From an uncultured Clostridia bacterium (GTDB lineage: Bacteria; Bacillota; Clostridia; Christensenellales; Aristaeellaceae), in NCBI GenBank assembly GCA_946543085.1, contig CAMNLM010000015.1, forward strand, positions 1-34,691: a stretch of 34,691 nt of DNA, written 5' to 3'. Under the pieces are notes generated by a model. That model was not told the DNA's origin, ran no database searches, and saw only the letters and a list, made by a program, of their open reading frames with translations. Each line of letters opens with the position of its first letter. Position 1 is the stretch's first letter. The translations under genes were made by a program, and so were the position numbers. Of the stretch, positions 24,256-32,551 are shown piece after piece.

Positions 24256-24297
24256 AGAGCAGCCTTCTCACTTCCGGTAATAGAGCAACCTTGCTCA
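24254..24297. repeat. imperfect direct repeat with palindromic core in the esterase operon leader
   Basis: ATAGAGCAGCCTTCTCA (24254-24270) and ATAGAGCAACCTTGCTCA (24280-24297) are imperfect copies. The second contains the inverted repeat GAGCAA-CC-TTGCTC (24283-24296), directly downstream of the -10. The first overlaps the ribosome-binding site and start codon. The position suits an operator, which is inference. Confidence 0.4.
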
Positions 24298-24325
24298 GTT
24301 TATCACATCGGTATGCCGCTATCAA
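24297..24325 (-). promoter_or_regulatory. extended -10 promoter of the esterase/ATP-grasp operon
   Basis: On the minus strand, TTGATA (24325-24320), a 17-base spacer and TAAACT (24302-24297), preceded by TGA as an extended -10. The start codon of the first esterase is about 40 bases downstream. Confidence 0.65.
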
Positions 24326-24399
24326 GAGCCGGGCTGTACATCCTTTGGTTTTTTCTTCTATCGCGGAACGCGGTCGCTTTCACACGAAGGCGGAGAATG

Positions 24400-24427
24400 A
24401 AAAAAACCGCGCTGCAGGAACGCGGTT
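24400..24427 (-). terminator. intrinsic terminator of the Lgt-like gene
   Basis: On the minus strand, AACCGCG and CGCGGTT form a 7-bp stem around the loop TTCCTGCAG, followed by a run of T. It lies just after the stop at 24439. Confidence 0.85.
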
Positions 24428-24438
24428 GCTGGTTGGAA

Positions 24439-25428
24439 TCAGGCACGGCTCTTTTTGCCGCCTCTTGCGGCTAAGGCGTGCGCGGTGCGCCAGGCGAGCA
24501 GGAGCATCAGCGCGACGTCCGCCACCATGATGCCATAGAACACATCGGCGGAATTCGCCATCAGCCAGGCCCTCGCGCCTTCGCTCAGCGGCAGGGGATC
24601 AATGAACAGGTACGGCTTGTCGAGGGCAAACTGTAGGGCAATGTTCAACCCTGCCAGGAGCAGCATCCAGACCAGAGGACGGTAGGCTCCTTTTTTGCCG
24701 CGCCTGGAGAGGAGGGCGCAGCCGCGCCAGAGGAGGCCGAAAGCTGCCAGCGCGCAGATCAACTGCTCGGTGCGGACAAAGCTGTAGATGATGGTGACCG
24801 CGCGGAGCATTTCCGGAATCACCTGGCAGATGCACAGGCTGTAGGCTGTGTGACCGAAGAGCAGGCCGGGCTGCGTTCTGTACGAGCCTTCGCGGATGAA
24901 AGACAGCACAAAGAGAATCAGCGCGATGCAGGCTTCAAACGTAAAAACGGCCAGGAACCATTCGCCGTAGCTGTTCTGGACGGCGAAGGGGAAGCGGCAG
25001 AGGAGGTCAACTTCCAGATAATCGCCCCAGCCGACGGTGCCAAGGAAATACTCGGCGGCGCGCGCAAAGGCCACCAGCAGGCATCCGGCGGGCGCGAAAG
25101 CGTCCAGGGCCTGCGGGACAGAAAGCCTGCGCAGCTTTGCGCACATCACAACGGCCAGCACCACGCCGAGCGCCCCGCCCACGAAGGAAAACTCCTCGGG
25201 CAGCACACGGATGAAGGCGGCGAGTCCGTGTACGGAGACGGTGGCTTTGAAGCGGACGATCAGGAAAATCAGCTTGGCGAAGAAATACCCAAGCGGGAGG
25301 GAGAAGAACAAGGTCGTCCACCCAAGCCCCGCGGGCAGCTTCCGCCTGCGCAGCCTCACCGAGTAGAGACTGAAAGAAAGAATCAGCCCCGCGGCCATCA
25401 TGATGAAATAGGAAACGTTAGCGGTCAT
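24439..25428 (-). CDS. Lgt-like polytopic membrane protein with altered active site
   Basis: A 329-residue protein with about seven to eight membrane segments. EEFSFVGGALGVVLAVVMCA followed by LDAFAPAGCLLVAFARAAEY and FPFAVQNSYGEWFLAVFTFE parallels, in order and spacing, the core of prolipoprotein diacylglyceryl transferase (GGLSFHGGLIG, then GRIGNFxN). The essential His of the first motif corresponds to Val here, and the GRIGNF block is ARAAEYF, so only its Arg is kept. Canonical lipidation activity is therefore doubtful. It starts 2 bases after the stop of the upstream NAGPA-family gene and is surely co-transcribed with it. Function unknown; the pairing suggests a shared envelope substrate. 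Homology was judged from memory. Confidence 0.7.
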   Translation of the reverse strand: MTANVSYFIMMAAGLILSFSLYSVRLRRRKLPAGLGWTTLFFSLPLGYFFAKLIFLIVRFKATVSVHGLAAFIRVLPEEFSFVGGALGVVLAVVMCAKLRRLSVPQALDAFAPAGCLLVAFARAAEYFLGTVGWGDYLEVDLLCRFPFAVQNSYGEWFLAVFTFEACIALILFVLSFIREGSYRTQPGLLFGHTAYSLCICQVIPEMLRAVTIIYSFVRTEQLICALAAFGLLWRGCALLSRRGKKGAYRPLVWMLLLAGLNIALQFALDKPYLFIDPLPLSEGARAWLMANSADVFYGIMVADVALMLLLAWRTAHALAARGGKKSRA

Positions 25429-25430
25429 GA

Positions 25431-26297
25431 TTACTCAGCCTTCCAAGCAGAAGCAAAGTAGATGATGTCACAAATGCGGCGGGTGCTGCTGTTCTTCGCG
25501 TCGTTGATCTTCTCGTTCTGGAAGATCATCATGGTGGAGTCGCCGCCATCCAGATTGTAGGCGATCAGCACGTCCTGGCGCGCCACGAATTCCGCAAACT
25601 GCTGCAGGGTCATGCCGGCAGAGCCTCGGGCGGGGGCCGCGCAGCAGATGGCCTTGTAGTGCAGCTCGCCGACCTGGGCGATGCACATGCGCTGGCGCTT
25701 TTCACGCGCGGCCATGTCCTGGCCGGTGACGTCGGGGCAGACCTCGCCGTTCTCCACCAGGATGGGGCCGAAGTAGAAGGCGTTGATGATCTTGCGGCCG
25801 CGCACGCTGCCGGTGATGCTGCCGTCCTCGGCCAGGTGACGGCCGTGGAAATTGCCGAGCTCGTCCACGAGCAGCACGTCGCGGTCACCGTTGAGCTTGT
25901 TGAGGTAGAGCTGCCCCTGCCGCAGGATGTAGCCGGAACCCGTATAGCAGAAATAGTCGCCGTCGATGGCGAGCACAGCGTTCACGCGGCGCGCGAGCTT
26001 CGGGCCGTCCATGGCCATGGTGGAATCAAAGCCGCCGGCGGACGCGGTGCGCAGCTGGGCGGGGTCGGTGAGCTGAATATCGGCGATCCAATAGTCGCAG
26101 TTTTCCTCGCGGCCAGTCTCGATGCTCACCTTGATGGTGGGATCCTCATAGGCGAGGTCTCCCTGATAGCCAAAGGCGAGCGGGGGCATCCCGCCGCTGT
26201 CATCGACCGGGAGCTGAACGACCTCCGCCTGCGCGCCGGAGAAGAGAAGCAGGCAGAGCGAAGCAAGAATACAGAGGAAGGAAAGACGTTTCGTCAT
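25431..26297 (-). CDS. secreted phosphodiester glycosidase family (NAGPA domain) protein
   Basis: A 288-residue protein with a signal peptide (MTKRLSFLCILASLCLLLFS, cut near GAQA). NAGPA/DUF2233 motifs are NAVLAIDGDYF, GPILVENGEV and LIAYNLDGGDSTMMIF, where the conserved Asp-Gly-Gly loop is intact. GAGGTG lies 9 bases before the ATG at 26297; the open frame extends to 26345, but that part has no signal peptide character. It is the first gene of a two-gene operon with the Lgt-like protein and is divergent from the PG-binding protein gene. It probably acts outside the membrane on a sugar phosphodiester; the substrate is unknown. Confidence 0.85.
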   Translation of the reverse strand: MTKRLSFLCILASLCLLLFSGAQAEVVQLPVDDSGGMPPLAFGYQGDLAYEDPTIKVSIETGREENCDYWIADIQLTDPAQLRTASAGGFDSTMAMDGPKLARRVNAVLAIDGDYFCYTGSGYILRQGQLYLNKLNGDRDVLLVDELGNFHGRHLAEDGSITGSVRGRKIINAFYFGPILVENGEVCPDVTGQDMAAREKRQRMCIAQVGELHYKAICCAAPARGSAGMTLQQFAEFVARQDVLIAYNLDGGDSTMMIFQNEKINDAKNSSTRRICDIIYFASAWKAE

Positions 26298-26355
26298 CTT
26301 GAAAGACACCTCGCGTGGGTAGTCGTGCGGCGCTTCGCGCACCACACCAATTTAT

Positions 26356-26385
26356 ATATTACATGAAACGCTCCGGGCATGTCAA
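26356..26385 (-). promoter_or_regulatory. promoter of the NAGPA/Lgt-like operon
   Basis: On the minus strand, TTGACA (26385-26380), an 18-base spacer and TAATAT (26361-26356), with TG directly before the -10. Confidence 0.75.
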
Positions 26386-26580
26386 TGCGGGTCAGGACGA
26401 ATTTACAGAATCGTCACAGATACCGGAGCGATCGCCGCAGCGCAAAAGGCTGGCATGGATAGAACGCAGATGAGACTGAAAATCTTTCCCGAATAGAGAA
26501 TGATTTTGCGCTTCTCGCGACTTTAAGCCGGATGGACCGCGCCAGATGTTTCGGAAATGTGACAAAAGTTTCAATGACAG

Positions 26581-26609
26581 TTGACAGCTTTTAAAGAATG
26601 TTTTACAAT
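26581..26609 (+). promoter_or_regulatory. promoter of the PG-binding surface protein gene
   Basis: A consensus TTGACA (26581-26586), a 17-base spacer and TACAAT (26604-26609), about 54 bases before the ATG at 26663. Confidence 0.88.
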
Positions 26610-26662
26610 ATAGTCGGTAATCTGATGCCTTTTGTCATTATGCTTTTTAGGAGGGCACAACG

Positions 26663-29314
26663 ATGAAAAAGCTGTGTGCCGTGCTGGCCTGTCTGGCCCT
26701 TCTCGCAAGCCTTGCGCTCTCATCGGCGCAGGCGGCTTTAAGCTACCCGTTCACCACGGTCACCACCGATTCCGTGCGCATGCGTCGGAGCGCTTCCAGC
26801 ACTGCCGTCGTCCTCGAAACCCTGCAGAAGGGCGAGACGGTGACGGTGACAGGCGCGAGCGGCAGCTATTTCGCGGTGGAATACGCGGGCCGCAAGGGAT
26901 ATATATTAAAGGAATATCTCTCGGTGGAGTCGGACGTCATGGTCACCATCGCGCCCGCGGCGACGCCCACGGCGAGCGGCTATCCTTACAGCACGACGAC
27001 CAACACCAAGGCGAACCTGCTCGCGAAGGCGGACCGCAAGTCCACCAAGCTTGCGACGATTCCCAAAGGCGCCGAGGTGCAGATGCTGAGCCTTGGCCGC
27101 ACCTTCGCCCATCTGACCTACAAGGGGCAGGAGGGCTATGTCATCAAGGAATATGTCAACACGCTGCCCATCGTGAAAGTCAAGGCGACAGAAGCGCCGG
27201 TGATCCTGGCGGCGCCGGTGGACGACGCGAGCACCTACGAGGTGATCCAGAACGGCAGCGCCGGTTCGGCGGTCATCGCGCTTCAGAATGCGCTGAAGGA
27301 GCTTGGCTTCTTCAGCGGAACGGTCGACGGACAGTTCGGCCGTGCGACCGAGCAGGCGGTCATTGCCTTCCAGGCCCGCAACGACTATCCGGCGACAGGC
27401 GTCGTCGACGCGAACCTCCAGGCCTTCCTCTACAGCGGCAGCCCGAAGAACGCCTCCGGCTCCAAGACGAACATCAAGACCCTGGCGCCGATCGAGGGCG
27501 TCACCATCCGTCAGGGCAACACGGGCGAGCAGGTCGGCACCATGCAGATCCGGCTTCGTGAACTCGGGTATTATAACGGTCTGATCACCATGGTGCACGA
27601 CAGCGAGACCGTGAAGGCGGTGAAAGCCTTCCAGAAGGCCAACGGTCTGACCGCGGACGGCAAGGTCGGCGCTTCCACCTGGTCCCTGCTCTTCAGCGGC
27701 ACCGCCTTTGCGGCGGGCGTCACGGCGACGCCCGTCCCGACCGCGGTGCCAACGCCTGCGCCGACCATGGCGCGTCCGACTTCCACGGTGCGCAAGGGCT
27801 CCAGCGGCGCGGACGCGAAGATGGTGCAGAACCGCCTGAAGACCCTCGGCTACTTCAAGAACAAGGTAGACGGCAAGTTTGGCGACCACAGCGTCAGCGC
27901 GCTGAAAGCCTTCCAGGAAAACAATGGCCTGACCGCGGACGGCATCGCGGGCACCGATACCTATGACGTGCTCTTCAGCGCGTCGGCGCTCAAGGCCAAC
28001 CAGAAGCCGACCGCGACACCCGAACCGACTGAGGTTCCGACACCGACGCCCGAGCCCACGCCATTCACCGCGGAGAACGCGCTGGTGATCAAGCTGGGCG
28101 TGACGGGCAACGAGGTAAAGACCCTGCAGGAGCGCCTGACCGCCCTCGGTTACTACCAGGCGACGGTGGACGGCACCTGCAAGGCGGACGACGTCGCCGC
28201 GATCCGCGCCTTCCAGCAGAAGAACGGGCTGAAGGTGGACGGAGCGGCCGGCTACGAGACACAGGTACGGCTGTATTCCTCCTCCGCGGTGATGTATTCC
28301 GGCGCGGTCGCAGGCGGCACCGTGGACGATTTCAGCACGCTGAAACTCGGCATGACCGGCGAAGCCGTGCGTGCGCTTCAGCAGCGGCTGATTGACCTGA
28401 AGTATCTCTTCGGCACGGCGGACGGTATCTACGGCACGGCGACGGCCAACGCGATCATCGCCTTCCAGCGGGCAAACAATCTCAACCGCGACGGCATCGC
28501 GGGCTCTGCGACCCTCGCGAAGCTCTACGCGAACAGCACCAAGGCGGCGACGCCGACAGCCACACCCGCTGCGACCACCGCCGCTTCGACAGCATCCAGC
28601 CTGAAGCAGGGCGACAAGGGCTCGGATGTCACCAGCCTGCAGAAGCGGCTGATCGAACTCGGGTACCTCAGCGGCAAAGCGGACGGCACCTTCGGCTCCC
28701 TTACGGCGAAGGCGCTGATGGCCTTCCAGAAAGCCAACAGTCTCAAGAGCGACGGGATTGCCGGCGCGGCGACGCTCGCGGCGCTGAACAGCGCCTCCGC
28801 CGTGAACGCGAACGGCAAGACGCAGACCACCGCTGCCGGCACAACGGCGGCGGGCACGGCGACGACGGCGACAAAAGCGGCTGCTCCGTCCGCTTCCGCT
28901 GTGAAGTACGCCAACTGGTACGAGGAGGTCAAGGCGGCTTGCCGGAAGTACCAGTATGCGACCGTCTATGATTTTTCCACCGGCCTCAGCTGGCAGGTGC
29001 ACATGTTCTCCTTCGGCGCGCACGCGGACGCTGAGCCGCTGACCGCCAACGACACTGCAAAAATGCTGAAAGCCTTTGGCGGAAAGAACACGTGGAATCC
29101 CAAGGCGGTCTGGGTTACGCTCTCCAACGGCACGACCTACATCGCCTCGACCCACGACTATCCGCATGAGACCGCCCATATCAAGGACAACAACTTCGAC
29201 GGCCATCTGTGCATCCACTTCCCCCGCACGGCTGCGGAGGTGGCTTCCATCGGGCCGTACGCCACAAGCCACCAGGCCGCGATCGACGCAGCGTGGGCGA
29301 GAATCCACAAATAA
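26663..29314 (+). CDS. secreted SH3 / six-repeat peptidoglycan-binding protein with a His-rich C-terminal domain
   Basis: An 883-residue exported protein. Signal peptide MKKLCAVLACLALLASLALS is cut near SAQA. Two bacterial SH3 domains follow (residues ~28-92 and ~105-170; DSVRMRRSASSTAVVLETLQ, GYILKEYL and GYVIKEYV). Six PG_binding_1 repeats begin near 194, 280, 374, 474, 560 and 646, each with a G-x-x-V-xx-LQ-x-x-L start and an AFQxxNxLxxDGxAG end. Pro-Thr linkers (such as PTAVPTPAPT) separate them. The C-terminal domain (~747-883) has VYDFSTGLSWQVHMFS, HADAEPLT, THDYPHETAH and GHLCIHFPRT. This resembles a clostridial domain usually attached to wall-binding repeats; its clustered His/Asp suggest a metal or hydrolase site, but I cannot name a reaction. 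AGGAGGG lies 7 bases before the ATG. Confidence 0.88.
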   Translation: MKKLCAVLACLALLASLALSSAQAALSYPFTTVTTDSVRMRRSASSTAVVLETLQKGETVTVTGASGSYFAVEYAGRKGYILKEYLSVESDVMVTIAPAATPTASGYPYSTTTNTKANLLAKADRKSTKLATIPKGAEVQMLSLGRTFAHLTYKGQEGYVIKEYVNTLPIVKVKATEAPVILAAPVDDASTYEVIQNGSAGSAVIALQNALKELGFFSGTVDGQFGRATEQAVIAFQARNDYPATGVVDANLQAFLYSGSPKNASGSKTNIKTLAPIEGVTIRQGNTGEQVGTMQIRLRELGYYNGLITMVHDSETVKAVKAFQKANGLTADGKVGASTWSLLFSGTAFAAGVTATPVPTAVPTPAPTMARPTSTVRKGSSGADAKMVQNRLKTLGYFKNKVDGKFGDHSVSALKAFQENNGLTADGIAGTDTYDVLFSASALKANQKPTATPEPTEVPTPTPEPTPFTAENALVIKLGVTGNEVKTLQERLTALGYYQATVDGTCKADDVAAIRAFQQKNGLKVDGAAGYETQVRLYSSSAVMYSGAVAGGTVDDFSTLKLGMTGEAVRALQQRLIDLKYLFGTADGIYGTATANAIIAFQRANNLNRDGIAGSATLAKLYANSTKAATPTATPAATTAASTASSLKQGDKGSDVTSLQKRLIELGYLSGKADGTFGSLTAKALMAFQKANSLKSDGIAGAATLAALNSASAVNANGKTQTTAAGTTAAGTATTATKAAAPSASAVKYANWYEEVKAACRKYQYATVYDFSTGLSWQVHMFSFGAHADAEPLTANDTAKMLKAFGGKNTWNPKAVWVTLSNGTTYIASTHDYPHETAHIKDNNFDGHLCIHFPRTAAEVASIGPYATSHQAAIDAAWARIHK

Positions 29315-29329
29315 TCAGGTTTGATCAGG

Positions 29330-29370
29330 AAGGGCAATCATCTCAGTGATGAGTCTGGTTGCCCTTTTTT
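29330..29370 (+). terminator. intrinsic terminator after the PG-binding protein gene
   Basis: AAGGGCAA (29330-29337) pairs with TTGCCCTT, followed by T6. The long loop contains its own TCATC/GATGA stem. Confidence 0.9.
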
Positions 29371-29584
29371 GTTGCTGTTCAATCATATAGATGCTGCAGG
29401 CACAGAGTTGAAGCACCAGATATTGACAAATCTGCAGCACCGGAAAAAAGCTGAGGCGAAGAGCATACAAATGGATGCTATACGGACATGCAGGTCATCA
29501 CAGCTGCATAGGGTGCAGAAACTGTTTTGCGAGCAGAACAGAGCTGCCAGGCGCCCCTCATCTTGTTTCTGCTTTGTATTTTCG
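29371..29584. other. intergenic stretch without a recognised gene
   Basis: AT-richer than its surroundings. It contains an inverted repeat TGCTGCAG/CTGCAGCA and several CTGCA-containing words, but no frame with a convincing ribosome-binding site. An open frame covering 29321-29608 looks accidental. No lysine riboswitch pattern was found. Confidence 0.5.
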
Positions 29585-29614
29585 TTGACAGTGGCCTTCC
29601 GGCCATGATAGAAT
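29585..29614 (+). promoter_or_regulatory. promoter of the asd-dapA-dapB operon with a palindromic spacer
   Basis: TTGACA (29585-29590), an 18-base spacer and TAGAAT (29609-29614), with TGA as an extended -10. The spacer contains TGGCC-TTCC-GGCCA, a candidate operator. Confidence 0.8.
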
Positions 29615-29685
29615 GATTCCGCCGCGGACGGGCAATCCTGCTCAGCGGTATATCCGATCGCTATTGATCTTGAGGAGGAAGCAGC

Positions 29686-30759
29686 ATGCAGTACCGCGTG
29701 GGTATCATCGGCGCAACCGGCATGGTGGGCCAGCGTTTTATTCTATTATTGCAGGGACATCCGTGGTTCAGGATTACCGCGCTGGCTGCGTCGGCGCGCA
29801 GCGCGAACAAACCCTACGCGGAGGCGGTTGGCTCCCGCTGGGCATTTGACGACCCGATTCCCGCGGACGTGGCTTCCATGCGGGTCATCGACGCCGCGGA
29901 TGTGGACGCCGTCGCCAAAGAGGTGGACTTCGTTTTCTGCGCCGTGGATATGCCCAAGCCTGAAACCCGCGCGCTGGAGGAAACCTACGCGAAGCATGAA
30001 ATTCCCGTGGTGAGCAACAACAGCGCGTGTCGCGGCGTCGAGGATGTGCCGATGGTGATCCCGGAGCTGAATCCCGGCCACACGGAAGTGATCCCCTTCC
30101 AGCGGCAGCGTCTGGGCACCAAGCGCGGCTTTATCGCCGTCAAGCCCAACTGCTCCATCCAGAGCTATGTGCCCGCCCTGACGCCGCTGCTGGATTTCGG
30201 CGTGGAGAAGATCAGCGTCTGCACCTACCAGGCGATTTCCGGCGCAGGCAAGACTTTCCGGACATGGCCCGAAATGGTCGACAACGTGATTCCCTATATC
30301 GGCGGCGAGGACGAAAAGAGCGAGAACGAGCCGCTGAAGATCTGGGGAAAGCTGGAAAACGGAAAGATTATTCCTGCCGCGAAACCGGTCATCAGCGCGC
30401 AGTGTCTGCGCGTGGCCTGCTCGGACGGCCATATGGCGGCCGTGTCGGTCTCCTTCCGCGACAAGCCGGAGATGGACGAAATGATCCGCCGCTGGCGCGG
30501 CTTCGAGACGGAAGCCCAGCGGCTGGAGCTGCCCAGCGCGCCAAAGCCTTTCCTGCAGTATTTTGAGGATCCGTCCCGCCCGCAGACGCGGCTGGACAGG
30601 GACTTCGAGCGCGGATTCGGCGTCTCCATCGGCCGTCTGCGCGAGGACAAAATCTTTGACTACCGCTTTGTGTGCCTGAGCCACAACACCGTGCGGGGCG
30701 CGGCTGGCGGCGGCATTCTCACGGCGGAGCTGCTCTGCAGAAAGGGGTACATGGGATGA
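29686..30759 (+). CDS. asd: aspartate-semialdehyde dehydrogenase
   Basis: A 357-residue enzyme that reduces aspartyl phosphate to aspartate semialdehyde with NADPH, the entry to the lysine, threonine and methionine branch. The N-terminal motif GIIGATGMVGQRF binds NADP, KPNCSIQSY holds the catalytic Cys156, and CSDGHMAAVSV the catalytic His249. Its length and the spacing after QAISGAGK match the archaeal/fungal-type subgroup, which also occurs in some Clostridia, rather than the E. coli type. GAGGAGG precedes the ATG. Its stop overlaps the dapA start as ATGA. Confidence 0.93.
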   Translation: MQYRVGIIGATGMVGQRFILLLQGHPWFRITALAASARSANKPYAEAVGSRWAFDDPIPADVASMRVIDAADVDAVAKEVDFVFCAVDMPKPETRALEETYAKHEIPVVSNNSACRGVEDVPMVIPELNPGHTEVIPFQRQRLGTKRGFIAVKPNCSIQSYVPALTPLLDFGVEKISVCTYQAISGAGKTFRTWPEMVDNVIPYIGGEDEKSENEPLKIWGKLENGKIIPAAKPVISAQCLRVACSDGHMAAVSVSFRDKPEMDEMIRRWRGFETEAQRLELPSAPKPFLQYFEDPSRPQTRLDRDFERGFGVSIGRLREDKIFDYRFVCLSHNTVRGAAGGGILTAELLCRKGYMG

Positions 30760-31640
30760 ACGCACTGTTTCAGGGCTGCGCGACGGCGCTGATCACGCCC
30801 TTCCGCAACGGGGAGGTGGATTTCCCGGCGCTGGACGCGCTGGTCGAGAGCCAGATCGCTGCGGGCATCGACGGCCTGGTCGCTGCCGGCACGACCGGCG
30901 AACCCGCCACGATGACCTGGGAAGAGCACCTTGCCGTGATCCGCCGCGTTGTGGATGTGGCCCATGGGCGCGTGCCGGTGATCGCGGGCACGGGCTCCAA
31001 CTGCACACGCGAGGCCGTGGAAGCAGCGCGCATGAGCAAGGAGTTTGGCGCGGACGCCCAGCTGGTCGTCACGCCCTACTATAACAAGACGAGCCAGGAA
31101 GGCCTGGTTGCGCATTTCCACGCCATCGCGGACGCGGCGACCCTGCCCGTCATCGTCTACAATGTGCCCTCCCGCACGGGCATCAACATCGCCCCGGCGG
31201 CCCTCGAGGAGATTTGCCGCCATCCCAACATCGTGGCGGTGAAGGAGGCTTCCAGCGACGTCGGGCAGGCGCTCGAGAAAGTGCGTCTCTCCGGCGGAAG
31301 CGTGACCTTCTATTCCGGCAACGACGACCTGATTGTACCGCTGATTTCCTGCGGCTTCCAGGGCGTGATCTCCGTGCTGAGCAACGTCTGCCCGGCGGAG
31401 ACTGTCCAGATGGCGCATCTGGCCCTGCAGGGAAAGAACCGCGAGGCAGCGGAGCTGCAGCTTCGCCTGCTGCCGCTGATCAACGCGCTCTTCTGCGAGA
31501 CAAGCCCGATTCCGGTCAAGGCCGCCATGAGCATGATGGGCATGTGCGCCGATGAGCTGCGCCTGCCGCTCGTGCCGATGCAGGCCGCAAACCGTGAAAA
31601 GCTCGCGCGTATTATGCGGGATCTGAAGCTGATCGCCTGA
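30756..31640 (+). CDS. dapA: 4-hydroxy-tetrahydrodipicolinate synthase
   Basis: A 294-residue class I aldolase-fold enzyme condensing pyruvate with aspartate semialdehyde. AAGTTGEPATM (Thr46-Thr47), VTPYYNKTSQEG, VYNVPSRTGINI (Tyr135, Arg140) and IVAVKEASSD with Schiff-base Lys163 are all present. The ATG at 30756 overlaps the asd stop (ATGA), with AAAGGGG 8 bases upstream; the frame is open further upstream, but only inside asd. Middle gene of the asd-dapA-dapB operon. Confidence 0.96.
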   Translation: MNALFQGCATALITPFRNGEVDFPALDALVESQIAAGIDGLVAAGTTGEPATMTWEEHLAVIRRVVDVAHGRVPVIAGTGSNCTREAVEAARMSKEFGADAQLVVTPYYNKTSQEGLVAHFHAIADAATLPVIVYNVPSRTGINIAPAALEEICRHPNIVAVKEASSDVGQALEKVRLSGGSVTFYSGNDDLIVPLISCGFQGVISVLSNVCPAETVQMAHLALQGKNREAAELQLRLLPLINALFCETSPIPVKAAMSMMGMCADELRLPLVPMQAANREKLARIMRDLKLIA

Positions 31641-31719
31641 CAGATGACGCGGAATATTCATATACCATGTGCTTCCGCGGATGAGCGATCTCTGTGGAAG
31701 CGGAACAAACGGAGCAGCT

Positions 31720-32451
31720 ATGAGAATCATCATTTCCGGCGCTGCCGGTCACATGGGGCGCGCCGTCGCTGAAGCGGCGCGGAACCACGGCGTGGACATT
31801 GCCTGCCGCGTGGATCTGCATGCGGGGGAAAGCGGCTTTGTCTCGGATTGGGCAGAAGTGCCTGCAGACTGCGCGGACGCGCTGATCGACTTTTCACATC
31901 CCAGCGCGCTCGGCGCGATCCTGGATTACGGCGCGCGCAGCGGCGTCCCGCTGGTGCTGGCGACGACCGGCTACAGCGAGGCGGACATCGCCGCCATCGG
32001 GAAAGCGGCGGAAAAAATCCCGGTCTTCCGCTCCGCGAATATGAGTGTGGGCATCGCGCTAATCCGGAAGCTCGCGCGGGAAGCCGCGGAAGCCCTGGGG
32101 GAGGATTTCGATATCGAGATCATCGAAACGCACCACAACCGCAAGAAGGACGCCCCCAGCGGCACGGCGCTGATGCTCTACGATGAGATGAAGGACGCCG
32201 CCGGTCTGAACCGCGAAGCGGTCTGCGGCCGCAGCGGCAAAGACTGCCAGCGCCAGAAGCGCGAGATCGGCCTGCACGCGGTGCGCGGCGGCACGGTGAC
32301 GGGGGAGCATCAGGTAATGTTCCTCGGCCCGATGGAGCGCGTCACGATCAGCCACAGCGCGGAAAACCGCGCGGTCTTTGCGGAAGGCGCGCTGAGGGCG
32401 GCGGCGTACCTGCTGGACAAAGCGCCGGGCGGGCGTCTATTCCATGGATGA
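31720..32451 (+). CDS. dapB: 4-hydroxy-tetrahydrodipicolinate reductase
   Basis: A 243-residue NAD(P)H-dependent reductase following DapA in the diaminopimelate pathway. ISGAAGHMGRAV is the cofactor loop; IETHHNRKKDAPSGTALML contains the catalytic His138/His139 and Lys142, and IGLHAVRGGTVTGEHQVMF closes the active site. GGAG lies 5 bases before the ATG at 31720; an in-frame ATG at 31669 gives an unrelated 17-residue extension and is not used. The gap to dapA is 79 bases with no terminator. DapD/DapL/Ddh, DapF and aspartokinase are not in the window, so the route variant is unknown. Confidence 0.95.
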   Translation: MRIIISGAAGHMGRAVAEAARNHGVDIACRVDLHAGESGFVSDWAEVPADCADALIDFSHPSALGAILDYGARSGVPLVLATTGYSEADIAAIGKAAEKIPVFRSANMSVGIALIRKLAREAAEALGEDFDIEIIETHHNRKKDAPSGTALMLYDEMKDAAGLNREAVCGRSGKDCQRQKREIGLHAVRGGTVTGEHQVMFLGPMERVTISHSAENRAVFAEGALRAAAYLLDKAPGGRLFHG

Positions 32452-32480
32452 TCTGGTGAGAAACGCCTGACGATGCAGGC

Positions 32481-32505
32481 AGCGGAGCATGGCCTCCGCT
32501 TTTTG
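32481..32505 (+). terminator. intrinsic terminator of the asd-dapA-dapB operon
   Basis: A perfect 7-bp stem, AGCGGAG (32481-32487) with CTCCGCT (32494-32500), around CATGGC, followed by T residues. Confidence 0.88.
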
Positions 32506-32551
32506 CTTGAGTCCGGGCGCTGAAAATGGCGCTGAAAAGCGGGAAAAGTTG

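Larger units (their letters stand above)
26298..26662. other. 365-bp divergent intergenic region
   Basis: It holds two well-formed promoters facing apart (minus at 26356-26385, plus at 26581-26609) with about 195 bases between them. That middle part has no open frame with a ribosome-binding site and no structure I recognise; it is more AT-rich than the surrounding genes. Confidence 0.7.

Noticed and set aside
21320-24474. Long open frames on the plus strand opposite the esterase/ATP-grasp operon
   Set aside because: They mirror real minus-strand genes with intact catalytic motifs and carry no domain signatures or ribosome-binding sites.
26906-29308. An 800-residue open frame opposite the PG-binding protein
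   Set aside because: Repetitive only because the plus-strand gene is repetitive; no protein family is recognisable.
29321-29608. A 95-residue open frame after the PG-binding protein
   Set aside because: It begins inside the terminator hairpin, lacks a ribosome-binding site and has no recognisable features.
29371-29685. Lysine riboswitch (L-box) upstream of asd, or of lysA
   Set aside because: The predicted asd leader after the promoter is only about 65 bases and the lysA leader is shorter still; no L-box motifs were seen.
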